This document shows, in pieces, positions 52,320-61,349 of a DNA stretch of 64,000 bases. Location: contig DKJL01000017.1 of assembly GCA_002454815.1 (NCBI GenBank), positions 1-64,000 on the forward strand, given 5' to 3'. The DNA is from Flavobacteriales bacterium UBA6693 (lineage in GTDB: Bacteria; Bacteroidota; Bacteroidia; Flavobacteriales; Weeksellaceae). Each line of letters begins with the position of its first letter. Position 1 is the first letter of the stretch. The translations under genes and the position numbers were made by a program. The notes below the pieces were generated by a model. That model was not told the DNA's origin. It did not search any database and saw only the letters and a list, made by a program, of their open reading frames with translations.

Positions 52320-52510
52320 TTATCATTTGAACTTTTTTTGGCAACATTTGCGAGTGCCCGAATTTGTAAGCGCCGTAGCACTGCGCATTTCTCACTCTTC
52401 GTTAAGACCAGCGAATATAGCGATTAATAATCAGTACCGACCGAGTTGCACAACGTTCGCTGTGCAATTGTAATGCCGCACCGGTGGCGGGCTGCTAAAT
52501 TTTATACCGA
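52320..52510. other. intergenic stretch with a hairpin, no gene seen
   Basis: The 300 bp upstream of acpP hold its promoter region on the right-to-left strand and a hairpin TTGCACA (about 52453) and TGTGCAA with an eight-base loop. The composition is higher in GC than the flanks. No open frame or known repeat is evident. Confidence 0.4.
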
Positions 52511-52512
52511 TA

Positions 52513-52544
52513 TAAAAAAGCCAGTTCAATATTATTGAACTGGC
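52513..52544 (-). terminator. terminator after the T9SS cargo gene
   Basis: GCCAGTTCAAT (52520-52530) and ATTGAACTGGC (52534-52544) form a perfect 11-bp stem with an ATT loop. The A run on the left is the U tract on the minus strand. Confidence 0.9.
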
Positions 52545-52567
52545 GCCGAACATCGCTGCACGGAATC

Positions 52568-53884
52568 TTATTTCTTAATAATTTTAAATGATTCATTTTT
52601 ACCACCTTCCAGAATGGTGCTGATGATATAGGTGCCCGGAACTAATTTGCTCAGGTTAATGCGCCCGTCACCCGGTTTAGCAGAGATCGGCATTTTCTGT
52701 CCCGCTATATTATAAATATGTACACTTTCCAGCTTTGTTTTTGAACTCAGCGTCAAAACATCCCTGACAGGATTTGGGAAAAAAGTTACATTTCGCGATG
52801 TGGCCTCGCTCACTGCTGCGGTTGCACACTCCGCATCCAATGTCCAGTTGCTGTCGTAAAGCAATCCGGGGATTTCCGATGTTACCTGCGCGTACGTCAG
52901 GCCGTTATCGATCGAGTTGTAGGTTGACGCGGATGTGGAACCTGGTTGATATGGATAGGAAATCCAGTAAATACTTTCCGGTGACATGGAAGTAGCCTGT
53001 AAGGAAATCCAATACCGTGTCGATTCGGCCGGATTTACAGGCAATTCGTATTGTTCAAGGTCGAATGTTGCGCTTATGGTGGTGAAAACTACATTAGGAT
53101 ACGATAATGTTTGCGTTTTGGTTGGTACAACGCCGGTCCATCTTTTAATTTCGGCGCCTGGTGCTTTGTTGCCATTATCAGCCATAATTACGACATCGAA
53201 TGACACCAAATCTGCACCGGCAGCGGCAGCCAGCGGCACAAGTTCCACCGTCATGGTCTTAAGCGCGAACTGGTTAGCTTCTTTAGGTACAAAAAAATCA
53301 TTTGCTACCGACATGTTCAGATGCTTTGCGATATTGCTGCCGTATTCCGGCATGCCGACATAATTCTGATTGCAGCCATAGGTAGTTTCGGTGACGGCGT
53401 CACATCCAACCGACCGCGTGTGTATGGTGGCCGCGTCGCCACTGCCACAACCGGAGTTTGTGTGCGAGTAAAAACGTACAGTACGTGTTGTAGTCGGTGT
53501 GAAGGTTGCAGAACCTGTGCCGCCAGCAAGTACTGAAACACCGTCTTCGTCGGCTATCGTAATCTGATAATCGGATTTGGAAACCGTGAAAGTATAGGGT
53601 GTATTTCCTGTCAGTCTCACTTTCGAGTATTGCCCCGCGTACGCTTCCGCTGTAATTTTCTGCATATTTCCCAGGCAAACGGGCATAAATGTCGTGGCGG
53701 GAAATTGGCCATTTGCTGCGATAAGGCAGCCGGCCGGAGCGCGCAAAAGTTGTTCTGTTCCTTCTGTAGAAGTTAATTGAAGTCCTTGGGCGTTGGCATT
53801 TATAGGTTTGATGGAGTTTTGAACCTGGGCAAAAGTTGCCAATGACCAGAGGGCCATCAGCACAAGAGGTAATTTTGTTTTCAT
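52568..53884 (-). CDS. secreted protein with T9SS sorting domain
   Basis: This 438-residue protein starts at 53884 (MKTKLPLVLMALWSLATFAQ), a clear signal peptide. A longer frame upstream lacks one. The mature part is beta-rich with several Cys. It ends with a type A T9SS sorting tail (VTFFPNPVRDVLTLSS, VHIYNIAGQKM, LVPGTYIISTI, FKIIKK). No enzyme motif is seen, so an adhesin-like or structural surface protein is likely. It stands alone on the minus strand. Confidence 0.88.
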   Translation of the reverse strand: MKTKLPLVLMALWSLATFAQVQNSIKPINANAQGLQLTSTEGTEQLLRAPAGCLIAANGQFPATTFMPVCLGNMQKITAEAYAGQYSKVRLTGNTPYTFTVSKSDYQITIADEDGVSVLAGGTGSATFTPTTTRTVRFYSHTNSGCGSGDAATIHTRSVGCDAVTETTYGCNQNYVGMPEYGSNIAKHLNMSVANDFFVPKEANQFALKTMTVELVPLAAAAGADLVSFDVVIMADNGNKAPGAEIKRWTGVVPTKTQTLSYPNVVFTTISATFDLEQYELPVNPAESTRYWISLQATSMSPESIYWISYPYQPGSTSASTYNSIDNGLTYAQVTSEIPGLLYDSNWTLDAECATAAVSEATSRNVTFFPNPVRDVLTLSSKTKLESVHIYNIAGQKMPISAKPGDGRINLSKLVPGTYIISTILEGGKNESFKIIKK

Positions 53885-54085
53885 GATAAATGGGGTTATT
53901 AGTTTTATAAAAGTTTGATTGTTCAAAATTAACCAAACGCTAGCCGAAAACACTATCCGTTCATCGTATTAGGGTGATTATACGCTGAATCTGTTGTATT
54001 TAAGAAAGAAAGGGTTAATTAACGATGAGGTGTATAGCTACAAAGTGGGATGCTTTTGGAGCAATAATTATTAAAGTCGAAAAAC

Positions 54086-54108
54086 AAAAAAATCGCCGAA
54101 GCGATTTT
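54086..54108 (-). terminator. terminator after the formimidoylglutamase-like gene
   Basis: AATCGC (54091-54096) and GCGATT (54101-54106) with loop CGAA, and an A run on the left. Confidence 0.8.
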
Positions 54109-54134
54109 ATTTTAAGGCTATTTTCTGTAATTAA

Positions 54135-55058
54135 TTATGAGGGTGAAGTCATGAAAAATTCGTTCATAAGCGATGCGGCTAATCGGGAGGTGCAGTCTGA
54201 GTTGTCATAAACAGGATTTACCTCCGCAACATCCATCGCAGCCAATTTTGGAGAATTCAAAATATGTTTAAATAAATGCATAAAAGCAGCATCGGGAAAA
54301 ATCCCGTTATAGGCCTGCGCCGAAACGCCTGGTGCCACAGCGAAATTAAAAACATCCATACAAATCGTCAGGTAGAGCACATGGCATTGATCGATAAACT
54401 CGTCGACGTTGGGGTAAAGATTTGGTAGATTTTCAAAAAAGAGTTCTTCAGCCAGGATGTATTTCATTCCATAATGATGAGCAGTATCAAAAAGTTTTAA
54501 AGTGTTGGAATTGCGCTGAATGCCGATATGCATGGAATGAATCGGCGCTAGCTGAGCAATTTGCCAAAACCCCGTTCCGGAACTGGCGCCAACTGCTGGA
54601 TCGATTTCCCTATTGTCAAAATGTGCATCAATATTAATAATACCGATTTTTTTATCAGGAAAAGCTTTTTTTATTCCGCAGTAATGACCAAACATTACTT
54701 CATGTCCGCCGCCGAAAACGATTGATTTTCCGCCCTTCTGTAAAACGAGTTGAACTTTTTCTGCCAAATCGTTTTGACTTTTTTCCAAGTTTCCATCTTC
54801 GCAAAAAATATTGCCAAAATCCTTTAAAGCAAATGTGGGATTTACAACAGGAAAATTCGCCATATTTTTCCGGAAGAGATCAGGAGCATCTTTCGCGCCG
54901 ACTCTTCCTTTATTGCGTTTGACGCCTTCATCTACGGCAAAACCATGCAGAACGAAATCATTCGTTGATATCATATCATAATTGTCTTCCAGCGAAACCC
55001 GTTGGAAAATTCTGTGATATAAAGGCTCATCACCATCGAAGCGTCCTTCCCAAATCAT
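54135..55058 (-). CDS. hutG: arginase-family hydrolase, probably formimidoylglutamase
   Basis: This 307-residue ureohydrolase has the three metal motifs FGGGHEVMFG, NIDAHFDNRE and CMDVFNFAVAPG. They bind two manganese ions. The sequence is closer to the formimidoylglutamase branch of histidine breakdown than to arginase or agmatinase. No other hut genes are next to it. It lies 10 bp after paaA and probably shares its transcript, which is an odd pairing. A distinct agmatinase is encoded at 63342-64000. The symbol is a best guess. Confidence 0.78.
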   Translation of the reverse strand: MIWEGRFDGDEPLYHRIFQRVSLEDNYDMISTNDFVLHGFAVDEGVKRNKGRVGAKDAPDLFRKNMANFPVVNPTFALKDFGNIFCEDGNLEKSQNDLAEKVQLVLQKGGKSIVFGGGHEVMFGHYCGIKKAFPDKKIGIINIDAHFDNREIDPAVGASSGTGFWQIAQLAPIHSMHIGIQRNSNTLKLFDTAHHYGMKYILAEELFFENLPNLYPNVDEFIDQCHVLYLTICMDVFNFAVAPGVSAQAYNGIFPDAAFMHLFKHILNSPKLAAMDVAEVNPVYDNSDCTSRLAASLMNEFFMTSPS

Positions 55059-55068
55059 CAGTTCTGTT

Positions 55069-56013
55069 CTAAGGTTTTGCCGTTTCCGGCTGTGCTTTTC
55101 TGGCGAAAGCCATTGCCGCTTCTTTTACCCAGGCGTGCTCGCGTTGTGCTTTTCTTTTCGTTTCGAGGCGTTTTTTATTACATGGCCCGTTTCCTTTCAA
55201 AACTTCCATAAATTCATCCCACGGCAAGGCTCCAAATTCGTAATGTTGCGTTTCAGCATTCCATTTTAAATTTTCGTCGGGAACTTTTAAGCCCAGAAAT
55301 TCCGCTTGCGGCACCGTTACGTCGATAAAACGCTGACGCAGCGAATCGTTGCTTTCACGCTTAACGCGGTAGTTCATCGATTTTTGAGAATTGGGCGAAT
55401 CGGCGTCGCTCGGACCAAACATCATCAGCGCCGGCCACCAGAAACGGTTCAGCGCTTCCTGTGCCAGGTCTTTTTGTTCTTTAGTCCCTCGGCACAGCGT
55501 CATCAGAATTTCATAACCCTGTCTCTGGTGGAAAGATTCTTCTTTGCAGATTCTCACCATCGCACGGGAATACGGACCGTAGGAATTTCCCATCAGCATT
55601 ACCTGGTTCATAATTGCAGCCCCGTCTACGAGCCACCCGATCGCGCCAATATCTGCCCAGGAAAGCGCAGGATAATTAAAAATACTGGAATATTTTGCCT
55701 TTCCGGAAAGCATATCGTTATAAGTAGAGTCGCGATCGGCGGCAATTTCTCCGTTATTAAGTGTTTCGGTAGCGGCATATAAATAAAGTCCATGCCCTGC
55801 CTCATCCTGGATTTTTGCCAGAAGTGCCATTTTACGGCGCAGCGATGGCGCGCGCGTGATCCAGTTGGCTTCGGGAAGCATACCGACTATTTCGGAGTGC
55901 GCATGCTGGGAAATCTGACGCACAAGCAGTTTGCGGTAATCGTCAGGCATTACGTCCTTTGGTTCTACTTTGTTCTCAGCGTGTACGTAGGCTATAAATT
56001 TATCGTGGTCCAT
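55069..56013 (-). CDS. paaA: 1,2-phenylacetyl-CoA epoxidase subunit PaaA
   Basis: PaaA is the catalytic di-iron subunit that epoxidises phenylacetyl-CoA. The 314-residue protein has the diiron Glu/His motifs in AHSEIVGMLPE, KIQDEAGHGLYLY and RICKEESFHQRQGYEIL. The partner subunits paaC, paaB and paaD, usually directly after paaA, are absent. A formimidoylglutamase-like gene follows instead. paaE lies upstream, separated by an unknown small gene. Confidence 0.9.
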   Translation of the reverse strand: MDHDKFIAYVHAENKVEPKDVMPDDYRKLLVRQISQHAHSEIVGMLPEANWITRAPSLRRKMALLAKIQDEAGHGLYLYAATETLNNGEIAADRDSTYNDMLSGKAKYSSIFNYPALSWADIGAIGWLVDGAAIMNQVMLMGNSYGPYSRAMVRICKEESFHQRQGYEILMTLCRGTKEQKDLAQEALNRFWWPALMMFGPSDADSPNSQKSMNYRVKRESNDSLRQRFIDVTVPQAEFLGLKVPDENLKWNAETQHYEFGALPWDEFMEVLKGNGPCNKKRLETKRKAQREHAWVKEAAMAFARKAQPETAKP

Positions 56014-56169
56014 TTTTGTTGATTTTTTGCTAGCTTCATCAAAAGCTAAGATTTCTTAAGGCAAATACTGAATTACTGAGCGTGACACTTTCTTTAAAAC
56101 GTTTTTGTTTTTAAATTATTTTAAACTAAGTAACGTTCATCAATGTTTTTCGCCGCCAACGGGTTCTTT

Positions 56170-56427
56170 TTAAGACCGATTCATCGCGTCTTCCTCCATC
56201 GTGTACAATCCGATCCGTCCTTCGGAAAATTCGCCCGCTACAAAAGTTACGGTTTTTTCGGGAGTGCGGATTTCGTACTGGTTGAAAAGGTAGGGATTTC
56301 CACTTAGCGGGCCGATCACTTCGATCTTTCGGTCGGAGCAATGCCAGTAATGATTCCAAATGTTGATTCCGTCGACTTTAAATTCTTTGTCCTCCTCAAT
56401 AATTGAGGCAAATTTCCAGGTAGTCAT
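56170..56427 (-). CDS. unknown 85-residue protein between paaE and paaA
   Basis: This encodes 85 residues rich in aromatic and acidic positions (INIWNHYWHCSDRKIEV, NPYLFNQYEI). It begins 19 bp after paaE and ends 156 bp before paaA. It is not PaaB or PaaD by sequence, as it lacks their motifs. It may be an accessory factor of the epoxidase or unrelated. The base composition is like its neighbours. Confidence 0.6.
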   Translation of the reverse strand: MTTWKFASIIEEDKEFKVDGINIWNHYWHCSDRKIEVIGPLSGNPYLFNQYEIRTPEKTVTFVAGEFSEGRIGLYTMEEDAMNRS

Positions 56428-56446
56428 AATGAAGTTTTTTATCTGT

Positions 56447-57535
56447 TTATACGTCGTAGTTCAGCATCACCACATTCGTTGTGGGGTGACACTGGCAGGT
56501 GAGCACAAAACCGCGCGCCACCTCGTCCTCCGTCAGCGCAAAGTTTTTCTCCATAAATACTTCTCCTTCCATTACCTGGGCTTTGCAGGTGCAGCAGACA
56601 CCGCCTTTGCAGGCAAATGGTACAGGAAGTTTCTCGTCCAGCGCCTGATCCAGGATGTTCTTCTTTTTAGAGTTCAGGTGGAAGGAATATTCGTCGTCAT
56701 CAATAATGAGCGTTACCATGCTTTCCAAATTCGGAATGGCCTTAAATTCATCGCTCATTTCCGCATTCGATTCATCGTCCGGTGCGGCATAATACTCATA
56801 CATAATCTGTAGTGAAGGCACCTTTCGGTCATTTTTAAGATAGGCCGAAATATCTTTAATCATCTCCGCAGGACCACAAATAAAATACGTCGTCTCTTCC
56901 ACAGGGATATCCGCAAAGCGTTCAAATAATAAATCAAGTTTTTGAGCCGAGATCCGACCTTCGAAAAGTTCTCCCTCCAAGTGCTTGTCTCGCGAAAGCA
57001 GATAAACGACCTGCAGCCGGCCGGCAAACTGCCCAACGAGAGCATCAATTTTCTCCCTCAGGATAATATCATTATAACTTTTATTGCTGAAAAACAGGTA
57101 AGCCGAGCTTTCCGGTTCCTGATACAGCGCTTCTTTTATATTGGATAAAACCGGCGAAATGCCGCTTCCCGCCGCAAGACCAACGTACGTTTTTTTGTTC
57201 GAGGCGTGATAATGCGTGTAAAAATGCCCGTCTGGACTTAAAACATCGATCACGTCGCCCTCCTTTAAATGTTGGTTTAAATAAGTAGAAACTTTCCCGT
57301 TTTCCAGACGTTTTACCAGTATTTCCAGGTTAGGATTTTCCTCACTTGGCGCGTTGATAATGGAGTAGCTGCGACGCACTTCTTCATCGTCAAAAAGGAA
57401 ACGTACATTCAGGTATTGTCCCTGTTTATAATTAAATTCTCGCCGCAGATTTTGCGGAACCTCGAAAGTGATGTGTACACAGTCGTTGGTTTCGGGCTGT
57501 ACTTTTATTGCTTTTAATTGGTGGAAATGATGCAT
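56447..57535 (-). CDS. paaE: PaaE-like ferredoxin reductase of phenylacetyl-CoA epoxidase
   Basis: PaaE passes electrons from NADPH through FAD and a [2Fe-2S] centre to PaaA. The 362-residue protein has the FAD-binding RRSYSIINAPSE, the NAD(P)-binding GLAAGSGISPV, and a C-terminal plant-type ferredoxin domain with four cluster Cys (CKGGVCCTC and LTCQC). It is the first gene of the group and diverges from clpB, with 325 bp between. Confidence 0.88.
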   Translation of the reverse strand: MHHFHQLKAIKVQPETNDCVHITFEVPQNLRREFNYKQGQYLNVRFLFDDEEVRRSYSIINAPSEENPNLEILVKRLENGKVSTYLNQHLKEGDVIDVLSPDGHFYTHYHASNKKTYVGLAAGSGISPVLSNIKEALYQEPESSAYLFFSNKSYNDIILREKIDALVGQFAGRLQVVYLLSRDKHLEGELFEGRISAQKLDLLFERFADIPVEETTYFICGPAEMIKDISAYLKNDRKVPSLQIMYEYYAAPDDESNAEMSDEFKAIPNLESMVTLIIDDDEYSFHLNSKKKNILDQALDEKLPVPFACKGGVCCTCKAQVMEGEVFMEKNFALTEDEVARGFVLTCQCHPTTNVVMLNYDV

Positions 57536-57860
57536 AATTTCTGTTAAGTCTCGTAGAGTGAGTTCAACAAATATACTGATTTTTCGGAACGTAAAAAGTG
57601 CGCGCCGGTTGTCCTCAAAGACAAATGATGAAGATTCTGTCGGTCATTTTAACCATAAATATGAATTGATTTCTTGTTAATTTCGGAAAAAATGGCTTGA
57701 ATTAAATGTTTTAACATATCATTATAGGAAAAAATGTCCTATTATTCGCAATATTAAAGGGAAGAATAGTTTTTGCTGCATATTTTCAAATTAAAAAAAA
57801 TAACCGAGTAATGCTTTTCGCGACTACCGTGCAAAAGCATCCTCTTTAAAAATATTTATA
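57536..57860. other. divergent paaE-clpB intergenic region with a leader hairpin
   Basis: The 325-bp region has no gene. ATGCTTTT (57811-57818) and AAAAGCAT (57833-57840) form a hairpin in the clpB leader, 20 bases before its start, which may influence translation. AGGAAAAAATGTCCT (near 57728) is a short inverted repeat. No CIRCE-type operator is seen. Confidence 0.45.
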
Positions 57861-60452
57861 ATGAATTTAAATCAATATACTGTAAAGTCGCAGGAAGCCA
57901 TACAGAAAGCGCAGCAGGTCGCGATGGAATTTGGCAACCAGAGTATCGAGCCGCAACACTTGTTGGAAGGCATCTTTCAGGTGGATGAAAATATTTCCGA
58001 TTTTTTACTTAAAAAATCTGAAGCGGAACTCACCCTGATTCGCGAACGAAACCGCGCCAACATCGAAAAATTGCCCAAAGTAGAAGGCGGAAATATTTAT
58101 CTTTCACAATCTGCCAACAAAATTCTGCTCGATGCACCCAATATCGCCAAAAAGATGGGTGACGAATTCGTCACGATCGAACATCTTTGGCTCTCCTTAT
58201 TCGACGTGGGCTCGGAAGTTTCTACCATGCTCAAGGACATGGGCGTTACCAAAAACCGGCTGCAAATGGCCATTAAGGAATTGCGTAAAGGCTCCAAAGC
58301 GACTTCTGCCAGTTCGGAAGAAACGTACCAAAGTCTGAACAAATACGCCAAAAACTTTAATGAATTAGCAGCGGAAGGAAAACTCGATCCTGTGATCGGG
58401 CGTGATGAGGAAATACGCCGCGTGCTCCAGATTCTCTCCCGCCGAACGAAAAATAATCCTATTTTAATCGGTGAACCCGGCGTCGGTAAAACTGCCATCG
58501 CAGAAGGAATCGCGCACCGGATTATTTCAGGCGATATTCCGGAAAATTTACAAGACAAAACCTTGTATTCCCTCGACATGGGTGCTCTGATCGCCGGTGC
58601 TAAATATAAAGGAGAATTCGAGGAACGCCTCAAGTCGGTGGTGAATGAAGTAATCCAGTCCGACGGGCAGATTATTCTGTTCATCGACGAGATTCACACT
58701 TTGGTGGGTGCCGGTGGTGGTGAAGGCGCCATGGACGCGGCAAATATTCTGAAACCCGCCTTGGCACGAGGAGAACTCCGTGCGGTAGGTGCCACAACTT
58801 TAAGTGAATACCAAAAATATTTCGAGAAGGACAAAGCGCTGGAACGTCGTTTCCAAAAGGTAATGGTCGAAGAGCCGGATACCGAATCCGCTATTTCCAT
58901 TCTTCGCGGAATTAAAGATAAATATGAAGCGCACCACAAAGTCCGTATCAAAGATGAAGCGATTATTGCTGCTGTAGAACAATCTCAAAGGTATATTTCA
59001 GACCGCTTTCTACCCGACAAAGCGATCGACCTTATCGACGAGGCTTCTGCGAAACTCCGCATGGAGATTAATTCCAAACCGGAAGAACTGGATGTGCTCG
59101 ACCGGAAACTGATGCAGATGGAAATAGAACTTGCTGCAATTTCCCGGGAAGGAAACGATATTAAAGTCGGTCATTTAAAAGAAGATATCGCCAAAGTGTC
59201 CGAACAACGAAACGAAATCAACGCTAAATGGCTGAAAGAAAAGCAAAAGTCAGAAGATCTTACCACCATTAAAAAAGATATCGAAGCATTGAAGTTGGAG
59301 GCGGAAAGAGCTTCCCGAGCGGGTGATTATGCCAAAGTAGCTGAGATTCAATATGGTAAGATCAAAGAAAAAGAAGATGATTTGCAAAAACTTGAACTCG
59401 AAATGCAAAACCATCAGAATGAATTGATTAAAGAAGAGGTGACCGCAGAAAATATCTCGGAAGTTATTTCTAAATGGACCGGCATCCCCGTCACCAGGCT
59501 GCTGCAGTCTGAACGCGAAAAACTTTTGCACCTTGAAGATGAGTTGCATAAACGTGTTGTAGGGCAGGAGGAAGCGATAGAATCCGTGGCGGATGCAATC
59601 CGTAGAAACCGCGCCGGGCTCAACGATGAGAAAAAACCCATCGGCAGTTTCCTTTTCCTGGGAACGACCGGCGTCGGGAAAACTGAGCTTGCAAAAGCGT
59701 TGGCCGAATTTCTGTTCGACGATGAAAATAACATGACAAGGATCGACATGAGCGAATATCAGGAGCGCCATTCCGTGTCGCGGCTAGTCGGTGCGCCTCC
59801 CGGATACGTCGGTTACGAGGAAGGCGGGCAGTTGACCGAAGCAGTCCGCAGAAGACCGTATTCTGTTGTGCTTCTGGATGAGATCGAAAAAGCGCATCCG
59901 GATGTTTTCAATACCTTGCTTCAGGTGCTGGACGACGGACGCCTGACGGACAATAAGGGCCGCGTAGTAAATTTTAAGAATTCCATTATCATCATGACTT
60001 CCAATTTGGGATCGCATCTCATCCAGGAAAATTTCGAAAATATCACGGATGATAATGTGGAAGAAATTGTGGCAAAAACGAAAGAGGAGGTTTTCACACT
60101 ATTGAAGCAGACTTTGCGGCCCGAGTTCCTCAACCGTATCGACGAAACCGTCCTTTTCCAGCCGCTGAACCGTAAGGAAATAGGAAAGATTGTGCAGTAT
60201 CAGTTGCGCGGTTTCAATGAAATGTTGGAGAAACGCGGCATTATCATGACGGCGACCGAGGATGCCGTGGCGTACATCACCGCAAAAGGTTATGATCCGA
60301 GTTTTGGGGCACGACCGCTGAAAAGAGTTTTGCAGCAGGAGGTGCTGAATCGGTTATCAAAAGAAATTTTGGCAGGTAAGGTAAACGACGGCGACCGTAT
60401 CGCCCTGGATTATTTCCCTGAGACAGGATTGGTTTTCCGGCCGGCGGAATAA
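57861..60452 (+). CDS. clpB: ClpB disaggregase
   Basis: ClpB, with DnaK, pulls proteins out of aggregates. The 863-residue protein has an N-terminal Clp repeat domain, a first AAA+ module (Walker A GEPGVGKT at residues 204-211), the long coiled-coil middle domain (about 400-525) and a second AAA+ module (GTTGVGKT near residue 600, VLLDEIEKAHPDVFN). The ClpP-binding loop of ClpA/X is absent, as expected. It is a single-gene unit. Confidence 0.98.
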   Translation: MNLNQYTVKSQEAIQKAQQVAMEFGNQSIEPQHLLEGIFQVDENISDFLLKKSEAELTLIRERNRANIEKLPKVEGGNIYLSQSANKILLDAPNIAKKMGDEFVTIEHLWLSLFDVGSEVSTMLKDMGVTKNRLQMAIKELRKGSKATSASSEETYQSLNKYAKNFNELAAEGKLDPVIGRDEEIRRVLQILSRRTKNNPILIGEPGVGKTAIAEGIAHRIISGDIPENLQDKTLYSLDMGALIAGAKYKGEFEERLKSVVNEVIQSDGQIILFIDEIHTLVGAGGGEGAMDAANILKPALARGELRAVGATTLSEYQKYFEKDKALERRFQKVMVEEPDTESAISILRGIKDKYEAHHKVRIKDEAIIAAVEQSQRYISDRFLPDKAIDLIDEASAKLRMEINSKPEELDVLDRKLMQMEIELAAISREGNDIKVGHLKEDIAKVSEQRNEINAKWLKEKQKSEDLTTIKKDIEALKLEAERASRAGDYAKVAEIQYGKIKEKEDDLQKLELEMQNHQNELIKEEVTAENISEVISKWTGIPVTRLLQSEREKLLHLEDELHKRVVGQEEAIESVADAIRRNRAGLNDEKKPIGSFLFLGTTGVGKTELAKALAEFLFDDENNMTRIDMSEYQERHSVSRLVGAPPGYVGYEEGGQLTEAVRRRPYSVVLLDEIEKAHPDVFNTLLQVLDDGRLTDNKGRVVNFKNSIIIMTSNLGSHLIQENFENITDDNVEEIVAKTKEEVFTLLKQTLRPEFLNRIDETVLFQPLNRKEIGKIVQYQLRGFNEMLEKRGIIMTATEDAVAYITAKGYDPSFGARPLKRVLQQEVLNRLSKEILAGKVNDGDRIALDYFPETGLVFRPAE

Positions 60453-60466
60453 TATTTAATTAAAAT

Positions 60467-60507
60467 CAAAGACCCGAGCAAAAAGGCTGTTCGGGTCTTT
60501 TTTTTGG
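60467..60507. terminator. terminator after clpB
   Basis: AAGACCCGA (60469-60477) and TCGGGTCTT (60491-60499) form the stem, followed by a T run. Confidence 0.9.
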
Positions 60508-60519
60508 TGTTAAATGAAT

Positions 60520-60899
60520 TTAGGACTTCGTTTTCAAAGGCACTGTGTACGATTTTTGATCGTATTTCAGAAAAGAACCTGTGCCCAGGTCAACTACGAA
60601 ACCGGTAACACCACCCAAAAGAATGTTAACCAATGTAACGGCATTAAAATTTTTCTCTAATTTAAGTTCTGTGGTATCGTAACCTGCTTTTTGAATATGT
60701 GCAGTTTGCTTGCCAAGAACCCGCGGCACTTCTACCGTACAGGGAGTTGTACACTTCTCCACTCCTTTATGCATCACAATGGCACCTTCAGCCGCTGAGT
60801 TAAATGTAATGGAATCTTTTGTTCCGGTTAAAATCGTGGCGCAGGAAGTCATCGACAGCGTCATTAATGTAATGGTAGCACTCAATAAAATTTGTTCAT
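60520..60899 (-). CDS. small lipoprotein with PEGA-like domain, apparent frameshift in the signal peptide
   Basis: The open frame reads LLSATITLMTLSMTSCATILTG, then a beta-rich part with KGVEKCTTPCTVEVPRV and HIQKAGYDTTELKLEKN, the pattern of PEGA-like surface lipoproteins, and a Gly/Val-rich segment. No usable ATG opens this frame before the lipobox. The ATG at 60897-60899 reads MNK and would continue as MNKILLSATIT if one A were added near 60890. So there is a one-base deletion, a sequencing error in an A run, or a non-ATG start. The cut after SMTS would leave Cys as the first residue. Confidence 0.65.
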
Positions 60900-61149
60900 A
60901 TTTTCTTTTGCCAGTGTAATTATTTCCGCAAACACCGTTAATAAAATAACTACAATCAATAAGGATAAAGTTAAACAAGTTCTTTACAGCGATTTACTGA
61001 GATATAGGTAAATGCATAAGGTTTCATAAAAATTAAATAATTGTTTGAAAAAAATAGAAACTCAGTGGGATAGTATCTATAAATAAACTAAAAAGACAAA
61101 AAAGCAGAAAAATATTTTTTTATGTCGAAAATAAAGCCAATATTTGCAG

Positions 61150-61238
61150 TATTCTAATGCTTGCGAAAGCGAGGAATAAATTTTTTTTCATCATTTGTGT
61201 TTTAGAATCCATCAGCAGTGATGGATTCTTTTTTTTTG
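61150..61238 (+). ncRNA. candidate small RNA or attenuated leader upstream of the ABC-F gene
   Basis: A promoter-like TATTTGC lies at 61141-61147. The following 55 bases include a GNRA-type mini-hairpin GCTTGCGAAAGC. They end at a perfect terminator stem AGAATCCATCA (61204-61214) with TGATGGATTCT (61219-61229) and a run of T. The ABC-F gene starts 112 bp later. This is either an independent small RNA or a terminator in the leader of the ABC-F gene. Confidence 0.45.
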
Positions 61239-61349
61239 CGGCTTTTCACCACTTCCCTTGAAGCTTACTTCTGCTTATCGTGTGGTATCTCAATTAGTTT
61301 CGTTACTTTTGCACCTCGAAAAATTCATTCAATAACGCGCACTTATCCT

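Noticed and set aside
52320..52510. A replication origin upstream of acpP
   Set aside because: No DnaA-box cluster or dnaA/dnaN genes are present. A single hairpin is not enough.
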